Origin: Bacteroides sp.
GTDB taxonomy: Bacteria > Bacteroidota > Bacteroidia > Bacteroidales > Bacteroidaceae
Reading direction: 5' to 3'
NCBI GenBank assembly: GCA_017992695.1
Contig: JAGOOC010000004.1
Span: forward strand, 40,145-104,144
DNA: 64,000 nt
The position numbers and the translations under genes are program-made. Below are positions 56,133 to 64,000 of this stretch, piece after piece. Numbering within the stretch: the first letter of the stretch is position 1; every line of letters begins with the position of its first letter. The notes beneath the pieces are model-generated. The model saw nothing but the letters and a program-made list of their open reading frames with translations, made no database searches and was not told the DNA's origin.

Positions 56133-56216
56133 ACTAAGTTATGTATTTAAGTGAATGAATCTATAGAATAAGAACAACTAATCGTTCTTCTTTGTTCTAT
56201 AGTAAAACAATTATTA

Positions 56217-57389
56217 TCATACAAGCTCGTCCGAAGTATACCCTTTGGGCAACTCGCGACAGTTGTAACTCGAAGCCATAATTTCGCCGTATGCACCGGC
56301 CGAACGCAAAGCAATCAAGTCTCCACGTCTTACACCGTTCAAATCAATCGCTTTACCAAACACATCTGATGACTCGCAAATAGGCCCTACCACGTCATAC
56401 GTCTGTATGGCTTCATCCGAGGTTATATTTTCCATCTTATGGTGTGCCTGATAAAGAGCAGGACGAATCAAGTCCGTCATGCCTGCATCAAGAATGGCAA
56501 ACTGCTTGTTTGCACCTTTCTTTACATAAAGCACTCGAGAGATCAATGTACCACACTGCCCCGTCACTGCACGCCCTAGTTCAAAGTGCAACGCTTGATG
56601 CGAACGCAACTTAAGGTGTGTGGCATAGGCTGCAAAATAAGCTTTGAAATCGGGTATGGGCTGACGATTGGGGTGATCGTAATCAATGCCCAATCCACCA
56701 CCGACGTTGATAAGATCAACGGAGATATTCCGTGCTTCGAGTCGATCTTGCAATTCATTGATTCGGTTGCAAAGTGCAACAAAATCGCTTATATCCAATA
56801 TCTGAGAGCCGATATGGAAGTGTAGTCCGATGAACTTCACGTTCTTCATTGTCAATGCCACATCAATGACCGTCTCCATATCTTGCATGCTGATGCCGAA
56901 TTTATTTTCGGCCAGTCCGGTTGTGATGTTAGCGTGCGTATGCGCCCCTACATTGGGGTTGATACGAAAAGCGACTTTGGCCACCTTGCCTTGAGCAGCA
57001 GCCAGCTCGTTTATCACCTCTAATTCAGGGATAGACTCCACATTGAAGCAAAAGATGTTGTACTCTAGCCCCAAGTTAATCTCCCAATCGGCTTTACCTA
57101 CACCGGCAAACACAATCTGATCGGTAGCGATGCCTGCTTTTACAGCCGCACGAATCTCTCCCCCGCTCACACAATCGGCTCCCAAGCCGCTCTCCCGAAT
57201 GATGGTCAACACCTTCGGATTAGCATTGGCTTTCACCGCATAATGCACTGCATAATTGGGGTATCGTTTAATTTCGTTTTTGATGCAGGCCAGTGTGTCA
57301 CGTAGCACCTTTGTATCGTAATAATAAAAAGGTGTACGTAACTCACGAAACTTGTCTATAGGGAATATTCCCTTTGTTTTATTTCCCAT
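56217..57389 (-). CDS. lysA: Diaminopimelate decarboxylase
   Basis: 390 residues. PLP lysine Lys53 in HYAVKANANP; blocks GADCVSGGEIRAA, LHFHIGSQI, INVGGGLGIDYDHP, and GPICESSDVFG with the substrate Cys. Last step of lysine synthesis. Its first 11 bases overlap the end of lysC, so the two are coupled. Confidence 0.95.
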   Translation of the reverse strand: MGNKTKGIFPIDKFRELRTPFYYYDTKVLRDTLACIKNEIKRYPNYAVHYAVKANANPKVLTIIRESGLGADCVSGGEIRAAVKAGIATDQIVFAGVGKADWEINLGLEYNIFCFNVESIPELEVINELAAAQGKVAKVAFRINPNVGAHTHANITTGLAENKFGISMQDMETVIDVALTMKNVKFIGLHFHIGSQILDISDFVALCNRINELQDRLEARNISVDLINVGGGLGIDYDHPNRQPIPDFKAYFAAYATHLKLRSHQALHFELGRAVTGQCGTLISRVLYVKKGANKQFAILDAGMTDLIRPALYQAHHKMENITSDEAIQTYDVVGPICESSDVFGKAIDLNGVRRGDLIALRSAGAYGEIMASSYNCRELPKGYTSDELV

Positions 57390-58698
57390 TGAACAGCGCG
57401 TTGCTTAACGATTGCAGGGCTTTATTCTTATCGCATTCGCGGATAAGGAAAGAGATGTTGTAGTTGCTTCCACCAAAAGAGATCATACGTACAGGAAGAT
57501 CGTGCATAGCATCGAGCGCTTTAGCCTCAAATCCTACATTTTCCCAATCTAAGTCGCCCACCACACAGATGATGCACATGTCTTTATCAACCGTTACCGT
57601 ACCATACTTCTTCAGATCGTCCAGAATCTCATTCAAGTGTTTGGTGTTGTCAATGGATACCGAAACACCCACTTCCGACGTACAAACCATATCAATGGAG
57701 GTTTGATAGCTCTCAAAGATCTCGAACACCTTGCGCAAGAATCCGTGAGCCAACAACATGCGGCTCGACTTAATCTTGATAGCCGTGATGTTCTCTTTAG
57801 CAGCAACCGCTTTGATCTTTCCCTTTTCAGTATGGTTTGAGATCATGGTTCCGGGAGCATCAGGCTCTATTGTATTGAGCAAACGAACCGGGATATTGGC
57901 ATATTTAGCCGGCTGAATACAGGTAGGATGCAAAATCTTTGCACCGAAATAAGCCAGCTCGGCAGCCTCTTCGAAGTGCAGTTGACGCACCGGAGAGGTT
58001 TTATCCACAATACGGGGGTCGTTGTTATGCATACCGTCAATATCGGTCCAGATCTGAATTTCGCTTGCATGGATAGCTGCGCCAATCAGCGAAGCGGTAT
58101 AGTCACTGCCTCCACGTTGCAGGTTGTCTATCTCGCCATACGCATTGCGGCAGATGTACCCTTGTGTAATGTATATTTCAGCCTCGGGATAAAGTTCCAG
58201 CTGCGTTTGAAGCTTCTCCTTGATATAACCCGGATCGGGCTCTGCGTTCTTGTCGGTACGCATATATTCCAAAGCCGGAAGCAATATAGATTTCACTCCA
58301 CACTCTTGCAAATAGAAGTTGACCAAAGCCGTAGAGATCAACTCGCCTTGTGCCAGCACCACCTTCTCTTCGAACAGCGTGAAAAGATCTTTAGTGTACG
58401 AGCGAATGTAGTCAAAATGAGATTTTATGACTTCTTGACCCTTCTGTTTATACTCGGGGGTAGCATAAAGTTCATCAACATGCTGTTTGTATTTACTCTC
58501 CAGCTTATTGATTATCTCGTTAGCACCCTCGGGGTTTTTCTTATACAGATAATCCGAAATCTCCACCAATGTATTCGTTGTACCCGACATAGCCGAGAGA
58601 ACAACAATCTTTCTTTCACCATCGGTAATCAATTTGGCCACTTCTTTTATTCGCTGAGCAGAACCTACAGAAGTACCTCCAAACTTTAATACTTTCAT
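57379..58698 (-). CDS. lysC: Aspartate kinase
   Basis: 439 residues. KFGGTSVGS at 4-12; catalytic region GGSDYTASLIGAA; C-terminal pair of ACT domains (from about 300) for feedback control, probably by lysine or threonine. First step of the aspartate family pathway. Follows ftsE by 27 bases. Confidence 0.96.
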   Translation of the reverse strand: MKVLKFGGTSVGSAQRIKEVAKLITDGERKIVVLSAMSGTTNTLVEISDYLYKKNPEGANEIINKLESKYKQHVDELYATPEYKQKGQEVIKSHFDYIRSYTKDLFTLFEEKVVLAQGELISTALVNFYLQECGVKSILLPALEYMRTDKNAEPDPGYIKEKLQTQLELYPEAEIYITQGYICRNAYGEIDNLQRGGSDYTASLIGAAIHASEIQIWTDIDGMHNNDPRIVDKTSPVRQLHFEEAAELAYFGAKILHPTCIQPAKYANIPVRLLNTIEPDAPGTMISNHTEKGKIKAVAAKENITAIKIKSSRMLLAHGFLRKVFEIFESYQTSIDMVCTSEVGVSVSIDNTKHLNEILDDLKKYGTVTVDKDMCIICVVGDLDWENVGFEAKALDAMHDLPVRMISFGGSNYNISFLIRECDKNKALQSLSNALFNGK

Positions 58699-58725
58699 TT
58701 TTGTTAGTGTGTTAAAAATTAGTAT

Positions 58726-59427
58726 CTATTTTAAATCTATCTTATCATAAAACTCGGCCGTCACATCGGTGATGCGATGATTGGCACACCGGTATACCCT
58801 ACCGGGGTATTCTTTCAACAGATGCAAATTATGGGTAGTCATCAGTACCGATGAACCCGATTTGCAAATATTGCGCAACAACTCTACAATCGCCCTTCCG
58901 GTATCTACATCCAAGTTCCCGGTGGGTTCATCGGCCAGAATAAGCGCAGGCGAATTGAGCACTGCTCGCGCTATAACGATGCGCTGCTGCTCCCCACCCG
59001 AAAGTTCGTTGGGCAGCTTATAGCCTTTATTGCTCATGCCCACTAACTGCAACACCTCTTCAATGCGATCATTCATCTCTTGTTTGTGCTTCCAGCCGGT
59101 GGCACGAAGCACAAACTCAAGGTTGTTGTAAACCGTGCGATCAGTGAGCAGCTGAAAATCTTGAAACACGATTCCCAGCCTACGTCTCAACTGAGGAATG
59201 TGCTTGCGTTTCATCGTGCGCAGGTCGTATCCCAGCACTTGAGCTTCGCCCTCTTGAATGCCCAGTTCGGCATAAACTGTTTTGAGTAGCGTCGATTTCC
59301 CTGTACCCACCTTACCGATGAGGTAAACAAACTCTCCTTTGCGCAGTTGCAGATTGACATCGCTCAGCACGTGGAGGTCTTGTTGGTGTATCTCTACTCC
59401 TTTATAATCAATTAATGTTTCGTCCAT
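58726..59427 (-). CDS. ftsE: Cell-division ABC ATPase FtsE
   Basis: 233 residues. Walker [10 protein letters not shown], signature [14 protein letters not shown], Walker [14 protein letters not shown]-loop MTTHNLHLL. FtsE works with FtsX to drive peptidoglycan hydrolysis at the septum; no ftsX is adjacent. Its first 16 bases overlap the end of hisIE, so it belongs to the his-lys cluster. MacB/LolD-like membership is a possible alternative, but length and motifs favour FtsE. Confidence 0.88.
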   Translation of the reverse strand: MDETLIDYKGVEIHQQDLHVLSDVNLQLRKGEFVYLIGKVGTGKSTLLKTVYAELGIQEGEAQVLGYDLRTMKRKHIPQLRRRLGIVFQDFQLLTDRTVYNNLEFVLRATGWKHKQEMNDRIEEVLQLVGMSNKGYKLPNELSGGEQQRIVIARAVLNSPALILADEPTGNLDVDTGRAIVELLRNICKSGSSVLMTTHNLHLLKEYPGRVYRCANHRITDVTAEFYDKIDLK

Positions 59428-60023
59428 GAAGCGCTATGTCTAACCTGTAATTCGCGTGCCAAATCTTCGAGGCTATAGCCCTTTGAAGTAAGCAACACAA
59501 TCAGGTGATAAATCAAATCGGAGCTTTCATAAATCAATCGGGCGTCGGTGCCATTGGTGGCTTCGATCACGGCCTCAACCGCCTCTTCGCCTACTTTCTG
59601 GGCCATTTTATTGACACCTGATTGAAATAGACTAGTGGTGTATGACCCTTCGGGCATCTCGGCATGGCGCCGGTCAATGAAATCTTGCAGCTGCTTAAGA
59701 AACATGATCGGTTCTTCGTTCTTCTCTCCCCAACAAGTGTCGGTTCCGGTGTGACACACAGGGCCAACGGGATTTACTTCAATAAGCAATGTATCCTTAT
59801 CGCAGTCTTCTTTGATCGAAACAACGTCGAGAAAATTTCCGCTCTCCTCCCCTTTCGTCCACAAACGATTTTTGGTACGGCTAAAGAAAGTTACTTTTCC
59901 CGTTTCCACCGTTTTATCATAAGCTTCTTTGTTCATGAAGCCCAACATGAGCACTTTGCGGGTGCAGTTATCTTGTATAATAGCGGGAACGAGTCCATCC
60001 ATTTTATCGAAATCTAAGTTCAT
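59412..60023 (-). CDS. hisIE: Bifunctional phosphoribosyl-AMP cyclohydrolase/phosphoribosyl-ATP pyrophosphatase
   Basis: 203 residues. HisI part (about 1-105): FFSRTKNRLWTKGEESGN, with zinc cysteines in CDKDTLLIEVNPVGPVCHTGTDTCW. HisE part (110-203): SYTTSLFQSGVNKMAQKVGEEAVEAVIEA. Carries out histidine steps 2 and 3. Starts 56 bases after hisF. Confidence 0.97.
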   Translation of the reverse strand: MNLDFDKMDGLVPAIIQDNCTRKVLMLGFMNKEAYDKTVETGKVTFFSRTKNRLWTKGEESGNFLDVVSIKEDCDKDTLLIEVNPVGPVCHTGTDTCWGEKNEEPIMFLKQLQDFIDRRHAEMPEGSYTTSLFQSGVNKMAQKVGEEAVEAVIEATNGTDARLIYESSDLIYHLIVLLTSKGYSLEDLARELQVRHSASWTKH

Positions 60024-60078
60024 GTTCTTTTTAATTAATTACGAATTACTAATTTACGTATAACGATAGGCAAGACAT

Positions 60079-60834
60079 TCAACATCTTACCGAGATTCCT
60101 TGTGCACAAAGATACGATTTTAAATCGGGAATTCGAATCTCTCCAAAGTGAAAAACGCTGGCTGCCAATGCAGCATCGGCCTTTCCTTTAGTGAAGGCAT
60201 CTCGAAAATGATCCATCGTACCTGCACCACCCGATGCAATAATAGGTATAGAGAGCCGCGCTGCCAATTGGGCAAGCGCTTCGTTGGCATAGCCTGTTTT
60301 CACGCCATCGTGATTCATGCTGGTAAACAAGAGCTCTCCCGCACCACGTTCTTGTGCCTCGAACGCCCAGTCGAACAGTGTTTTATCTGTTTCAATGCGT
60401 CCGCCATTCAAGAAACATTTCCACGTCGTCTCCGTCTGCTTGGCATCAACAGCCAGCACGCAAACTTGCGAACCAAAGTGCTTGGCTATCTCTTCGATGA
60501 GCTCGGGTCGGCGAATGGCAGAGGAGTTAATCGATATTTTATCGGCACCGGCATTGAGCAAGCGGTCAACATCGGCCAACTCGTTGATGCCTCCACCTAC
60601 GGTAAAGGGAATGTTTATATTCTCGGCTATGCGTTTGACCAGTTCTGTAAAGGTTTTACGTCCTTCGTGACTGGCAGTAATGTCTAAAAAGGTCAATTCA
60701 TCGGCACCTTGTTCACTATACGCACGAGCCAGTTCAACCGGATCACCGGCCTGACGAAGGTTGACAAAATTGGTTCCTTTCACCGTTTGCCCATCTTTAA
60801 TATCAAGGCAGGGAATTATTCTTTTTGCTAACAT
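60079..60834 (-). CDS. hisF: Imidazole glycerol phosphate synthase cyclase subunit
   Basis: 251 residues, beta-alpha barrel. Asp11 in [13 protein letters not shown], second catalytic Asp in LAVDAKQ, phosphate sites TVGGGI and IIASGGAG. Partner of HisH. Ends before hisIE. Confidence 0.97.
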   Translation of the reverse strand: MLAKRIIPCLDIKDGQTVKGTNFVNLRQAGDPVELARAYSEQGADELTFLDITASHEGRKTFTELVKRIAENINIPFTVGGGINELADVDRLLNAGADKISINSSAIRRPELIEEIAKHFGSQVCVLAVDAKQTETTWKCFLNGGRIETDKTLFDWAFEAQERGAGELLFTSMNHDGVKTGYANEALAQLAARLSIPIIASGGAGTMDHFRDAFTKGKADAALAASVFHFGEIRIPDLKSYLCAQGISVRC

Positions 60835-60852
60835 AGTGGTATCAATTAATGG

Positions 60853-61572
60853 TTACAAGTAGCGCTGTAGTTCTTTAAAAGTGATGCGCCCTTCGTAGAA
60901 TGCTTTTCCAAAGATTACAGCCGGAATACCGGCCTCTTCAAGCGCTTCGATATCACCAATATGACTTACACCCCCGCTGGCTATCAAGTAAAGCTCGGGG
61001 TGTTGATGCAGAATCTCTTTGTAAAGCTCCAGTGAAGGCCCTTCGAGCATGCCGTCGCAATCAATATCGGTACAGATGACTTTCGTAATCCCTTTGTTCA
61101 CATATTCATCTAGAAATGGAAAGAGCTCACAATCGCTTCCCTCCTTCCATCCGTTTACGGCAATCTTCCGATCTTTCACATCAGCTCCCAAGATGATTTT
61201 CTCAGCACCATACTGCTTGATCCAGCGTGTAAACAGTTCCGGATTCTTCACAGCAATGCTCCCTCCGGTTATCATCTGAGCACCGTTTTCAAAAGCAATG
61301 ATCAAGTCTTCGTCGCTCTTTACTCCACCACCAAAATCAATCACAAGCGATGTACGCAGTGCAATCTGCTCCAACAGACGATAGTTGACCACGTGATTGG
61401 AGGCAGCACCATCAAGATCGACTACGTGTAAGCGGCGAATACCATTCGCCTCAAACGCTTTAGCAACCTCTACGGGGTTCTCGTTATACACCTTTTTACT
61501 GTTGTAATCTCCTTGAGAAAGACGTACGCACTTTCCGTCAATAATATCAATAGCGGGAATTAATTCTATCAT
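60853..61572 (-). CDS. hisA: Phosphoribosylformimino-5-aminoimidazole carboxamide ribotide isomerase
   Basis: 239 residues, beta-alpha barrel. [18 protein letters not shown] (Asp9), [25 protein letters not shown] (second Asp), LIASGGV. Overlaps hisH end by 4 bases (ATGA). Confidence 0.97.
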   Translation of the reverse strand: MIELIPAIDIIDGKCVRLSQGDYNSKKVYNENPVEVAKAFEANGIRRLHVVDLDGAASNHVVNYRLLEQIALRTSLVIDFGGGVKSDEDLIIAFENGAQMITGGSIAVKNPELFTRWIKQYGAEKIILGADVKDRKIAVNGWKEGSDCELFPFLDEYVNKGITKVICTDIDCDGMLEGPSLELYKEILHQHPELYLIASGGVSHIGDIEALEEAGIPAVIFGKAFYEGRITFKELQRYL

Positions 61573-62162
61573 AGTAGTTCCAAAAAGTTCTTTACTATAT
61601 GTTCGCCAACCGTTCCACTCTTCTCGGGGTGGAACTGCGTGGCGTAAAAATTATCTTTGTGAAGTGCTGCACTGAAGGGTTGAATGTAGTCGGTTTCGGC
61701 AGCGGTAAACTCGCACACGGGTACATAGAAACTATGCACAAAGTACACAAACGCTTCGGTGGTAAATCCATCAAAAAGCGCACTGTTTGTCTTGTTAATC
61801 GTATTCCAACCCATGTGAGGCACTTTATCCTCTTGTCGCTTGGGCACAAACCGCTTTACCGGAACATCGAATATGCCCAGACCATCTGTATCCCCCTCTT
61901 CAGAGTGGCTACACATCAACTGCATGCCCAAACAGATGCCTAGCACCGGCTGTCGAAGATTTTTAATGAGCTCATCCATCCCGGTTGCGCGTAAATACTG
62001 CATGGTGGTTTTGGCTTCGCCTACTCCGGGAAAGATCACTTTATCGGCTGTTCGCAACAGCTCTTTATCGGCCGTAATGGTGGCCTCTACGCCAAGACGT
62101 CTGAGCGCACAGTCCACCGAATGAATATTGCCTGCGTTGTATTTTACTATTGCAACCTTCAT
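61569..62162 (-). CDS. hisH: Imidazole glycerol phosphate synthase glutaminase subunit
   Basis: 197 residues. Class I amidotransferase: nucleophile Cys77 in GICLGMQL, His-Glu pair in ATQFHPEKS. Supplies ammonia to HisF. First visible gene of the hisH-hisA-hisF-hisIE-ftsE-lysC-lysA run. A possible -7 box (TATTTTTG) is at 62269-62276 on the minus strand. Confidence 0.97.
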   Translation of the reverse strand: MKVAIVKYNAGNIHSVDCALRRLGVEATITADKELLRTADKVIFPGVGEAKTTMQYLRATGMDELIKNLRQPVLGICLGMQLMCSHSEEGDTDGLGIFDVPVKRFVPKRQEDKVPHMGWNTINKTNSALFDGFTTEAFVYFVHSFYVPVCEFTAAETDYIQPFSAALHKDNFYATQFHPEKSGTVGEHIVKNFLELL

Positions 62163-62230
62163 ATCTTTCGTAAATTAAAGTGCAATAACCGTTTAGGTAT
62201 CGTCATCATTGTATCTTGCTCTCCTATATT

Positions 62231-62254
62231 CAGGCAGCTTCATTGCGCTGCCTG
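62231..62254. repeat. 8-bp stem hairpin upstream of hisH
   Basis: CAGGCAGC/GCTGCCTG arms with an 8-base loop, in the gap between the nitronate monooxygenase gene and hisH. No T-run, so not a clear terminator; could be a leader structure. Confidence 0.5.
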
Positions 62255-62359
62255 ATGATTTTAGCTGGCAAAAATAACGATTTATTGCAAAATCACGAAA
62301 TATTAAAGCAATAAGTTTAGGTTAAAAGCAAAAAATCTAGCAGATAGAAAGATTTCTCT

Positions 62360-63448
62360 TCACCCAAGAGCCTCTTGAGACAAACGAGCGGCGTTAAACT
62401 CTTGCACAAGTTCGGCCATCGTTTCTTTGACCGACATAATGCGCCGGGCCTTCGTCACACATGAACCAGCAAAGGCAAACCCATGATCAAAATTACCTTT
62501 GTACGCTTGATAAAGAGCCAAAGCGATACAATAAGGAGCCTTTTCTACGTCGCACGTACGAATGCAGTTGTAGGCACAATTCTTTGGTTGTCGCAATCCT
62601 GCTTTCACCTTTTCGAGGAAATTGCTGCGAATAGCTCGCCCTGGCATACCTACAGGGCTTTTAATAATCTCCACATCCTTATCTGTTGCATGAACATATT
62701 GTTGTTTGAACACGATGGACGCATCACACTCATCAGTAGTAACAAAACGAGTACCCATCTGCACACCCGAAGCACCAAGCTCCATCATGCGATAAATATC
62801 TTCGCCCGTAAAAATACCACCGGCAGCTATCACCGGAATCTTTCTGTTGTGTTTTATTTCAAATGGAAGTACCTCGGCCACTACTTGAGCCAATAACGTC
62901 TCAAGCGAATAGTTCTCATCCTCAAGCTGAGACACTTTATACCCTAAATGCCCCCCGGCTTGCGGTCCTTCGAGCACAATAGCCGCAGGAAGGTATTGAT
63001 ACGTGCTCTCCCACTTCTGACAAATCAGTTTGGCTGCACGAGCCGAAGAGACGATGGGCACCAGTTCGGTAACACTGTCTTCGGTTAAGTAAGCGGGTAA
63101 ATCTAGCGGAAGCCCTGCTCCGCAAAACAAGACGTCGACTTTCTCCGCGATAGACGTCTTAACCAATTCAGCAAAATTAGAAAGTGCTACCATAACGTTA
63201 ACACCAATGATACCCTTTGTTTTCTCACGCGCCTTGCGTATCTCTTCGATCAAACCAAGGTTTCCGGCTTCCTTATAGTCGCTCGATAGTTTGGTATATA
63301 ATAGACTAAGACCTGTAGCGGAAATTACCCCGATACCACCCTCATTGGCTACGGCAGAGGATAAACCGGATAACGAAACGCCTATACCCATACCACCTTG
63401 AATAATGGGTAAAATAGCAGTCAGACGACCAATCTGTAATGTTTTCAT
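62360..63448 (-). CDS. Nitronate monooxygenase family flavoprotein
   Basis: 362 residues from the ATG at 63448 (MKTLQIGRLTAILPIIQGGM); the upstream start at 63496 overlaps the -7 box. TIM barrel with FMN stretches QGGMGIGVSLSGLSSAVANEGG, VIAAGGIFTGEDIYRMMELGA and GVQMGTRFVTTDEC. A C-terminal cysteine cluster (NCAYNCIRTCDVEKAPYC) may bind a metal. Oxidises nitronates in studied members; in strict anaerobes the real substrate may differ. Confidence 0.88.
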   Translation of the reverse strand: MKTLQIGRLTAILPIIQGGMGIGVSLSGLSSAVANEGGIGVISATGLSLLYTKLSSDYKEAGNLGLIEEIRKAREKTKGIIGVNVMVALSNFAELVKTSIAEKVDVLFCGAGLPLDLPAYLTEDSVTELVPIVSSARAAKLICQKWESTYQYLPAAIVLEGPQAGGHLGYKVSQLEDENYSLETLLAQVVAEVLPFEIKHNRKIPVIAAGGIFTGEDIYRMMELGASGVQMGTRFVTTDECDASIVFKQQYVHATDKDVEIIKSPVGMPGRAIRSNFLEKVKAGLRQPKNCAYNCIRTCDVEKAPYCIALALYQAYKGNFDHGFAFAGSCVTKARRIMSVKETMAELVQEFNAARLSQEALG

Positions 63449-63505
63449 TCTGTTGTTTATAATAATGCGGATACATCTTGCCACGCATTCTGGCAATTAA
63501 GGCCG

Positions 63506-63513
63506 CAAAGGTA
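63506..63513 (-). promoter_or_regulatory. -7 box for the nitronate monooxygenase gene
   Basis: Minus strand TACCTTTG (63513-63506), 57 bases before the ATG. Confidence 0.6.
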
Positions 63514-63711
63514 AGCACATTTATTTCAGCTTAGGAAGGAAGGCTGGTCTTTTTTTCTTTTTTCCTGTCCATTTTCTCTTTTTTTATCACTTTAGAAACA
63601 AAAGCGACTATTTATTATCCTAAAAAAACAAAGAAGTAATATAGTTCGCTATTGAAAAACAAGATCTTACCGTTTATATTGCACCTCCACAGTAAAAAAA
63701 ACATTAAAATC
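63514..63711. other. About 200 bases between promoters, nothing recognised
   Basis: AT-rich divergent gap between the nitronate monooxygenase promoter and the tRNA promoter; no ORF or repeat supported. Confidence 0.6.
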
Positions 63712-63742
63712 ATTGCAGATATGCCAAAAACAACTACCTTTG
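63712..63742 (+). promoter_or_regulatory. Promoter of the tRNA-Asp pair
   Basis: ATTG (63712-63715), 19-base spacer, TACCTTTG (63735-63742). The first tRNA starts 47 bases after the -7 box. Confidence 0.7.
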
Positions 63743-63789
63743 CACCCGCAATCGAGAGAGAATGCTAATTAAGAGTAAATGAAAATATT

Positions 63790-63863
63790 GGTTCGGTAGT
63801 TCAGTTGGTTAGAATACCTGCCTGTCACGCAGGGGGTCGCGGGTTCGAGTCCCGTCCGGACCG
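63790..63863 (+). tRNA. tRNA-Asp (GTC), first copy
   Basis: 74 bases. Acceptor stem GGTTCGG pairs with CCGGACC (one G-T), discriminator G at 63863. Anticodon arm CCTGC-CTGTCAC-GCAGG gives anticodon GTC. T arm GGGTTCGAGTCCC. CCA is not encoded. Confidence 0.97.
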
Positions 63864-63895
63864 CTTTCGAAACGATTAATTAGAGTACACATACT

Positions 63896-63969
63896 GGTTC
63901 GGTAGTTCAGTTGGTTAGAATACCTGCCTGTCACGCAGGGGGTCGCGGGTTCGAGTCCCGTCCGGACCG
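63896..63969 (+). tRNA. tRNA-Asp (GTC), second identical copy
   Basis: Same 74 bases as the first copy, starting 106 bases after it; the 32-base spacer differs from the sequence following it. Probably one transcript with the first copy. Confidence 0.97.
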
Positions 63970-64000
63970 CTTAATGATAAACCATTTGGCGACATCAATA

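Noticed and set aside
57928-58689. 253-residue plus-strand frame antisense to lysC
   Set aside because: Shadow of lysC; no family features and no promoter.
62231-62254. Histidine attenuator or T-box ahead of hisH
   Set aside because: Only an 8-bp hairpin is present; there is no His-rich leader peptide, T-box motif or T-run.

Overview
The window looks like ordinary chromosome of a Bacteroidales bacterium, most likely a Bacteroides-type member of the Bacteroidaceae. The basis is: (i) repeated Bacteroidetes sigma factor elements (TTTG or TTGG, about 19-20 bases, then TAnnTTTG) ahead of many genes instead of E. coli-like promoters; (ii) lineage-typical families, including a golvesin-type amidase, Bacteroidetes-type RpoZ, and DUF4293, DUF4494, DUF4348 and DUF3127 proteins; (iii) anaerobe-type genes (IscU-like scaffold plus GGGtGRT protein, Ric, ferritin). 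The species cannot be fixed from the sequence. No phage, integrative element, CRISPR array, rRNA or intact insertion sequence was seen.

Layout. 1-6.6 kb (+): end of a secreted amidase, three tightly overlapping small genes (the middle one a TusA-like protein without its cysteine), a YgiQ radical SAM protein and tilS. 6.7-15.3 kb (-): a symporter with a 41-residue accessory protein, a nitroreductase lipoprotein, metH without its activation domain, a nucleoside-recognition membrane protein, smpB, a Yip1-like protein, a lipoprotein and a DUF4375 protein. 15.5-17.2 kb: an mgtA pseudogene with a large internal deletion and two frameshifts. 17.4-19.9 kb (+): the Fe-S scaffold/GGGtGRT pair behind a strong promoter, then ric. 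20.4-25.5 kb (-): POT peptide transporter, ybaK, uvrA. 25.6-28.1 kb (+): LysM/periplasmic-binding-fold protein and a PorT-like barrel. 28.2-31.8 kb (-): DUF4293, rpoZ, bamD, an ACT protein and paaK. 32-36.3 kb (+): uvrB, DUF4494, yggS and a DHOD-like gene.

36.7-47.5 kb: phoH (-), folC (+), ridA (-), then the minus-strand run dnaN, exonuclease, coaBC, recN, rlmB and a TPR pseudo-protease. Divergent from dnaN is a DUF3127 gene ending in an SSB-like tail. 48.5-53.8 kb (-): a membrane-anchored protein of unknown function, an MBL hydrolase, murB, a DUF4348 lipoprotein and a threonine-dehydrogenase-like gene, which faces kbl (+), so both steps of threonine-to-glycine conversion are together. 55.6-62.2 kb (-): ferritin, then hisH-hisA-hisF-hisIE-ftsE-lysC-lysA as one amino-acid cluster carrying an FtsE ATPase. 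The window ends with a nitronate monooxygenase gene (-) and two identical tRNA-Asp genes (+).

The most notable items are two very long intergenic palindromes with no loop or a one-base loop, the scaffold/GGGtGRT pair, the SSB-like tail on DUF3127, the small-gene trio at 2.5-3.4 kb and the decaying mgtA. None is an obvious new defence or mobile system; most of the window is housekeeping.
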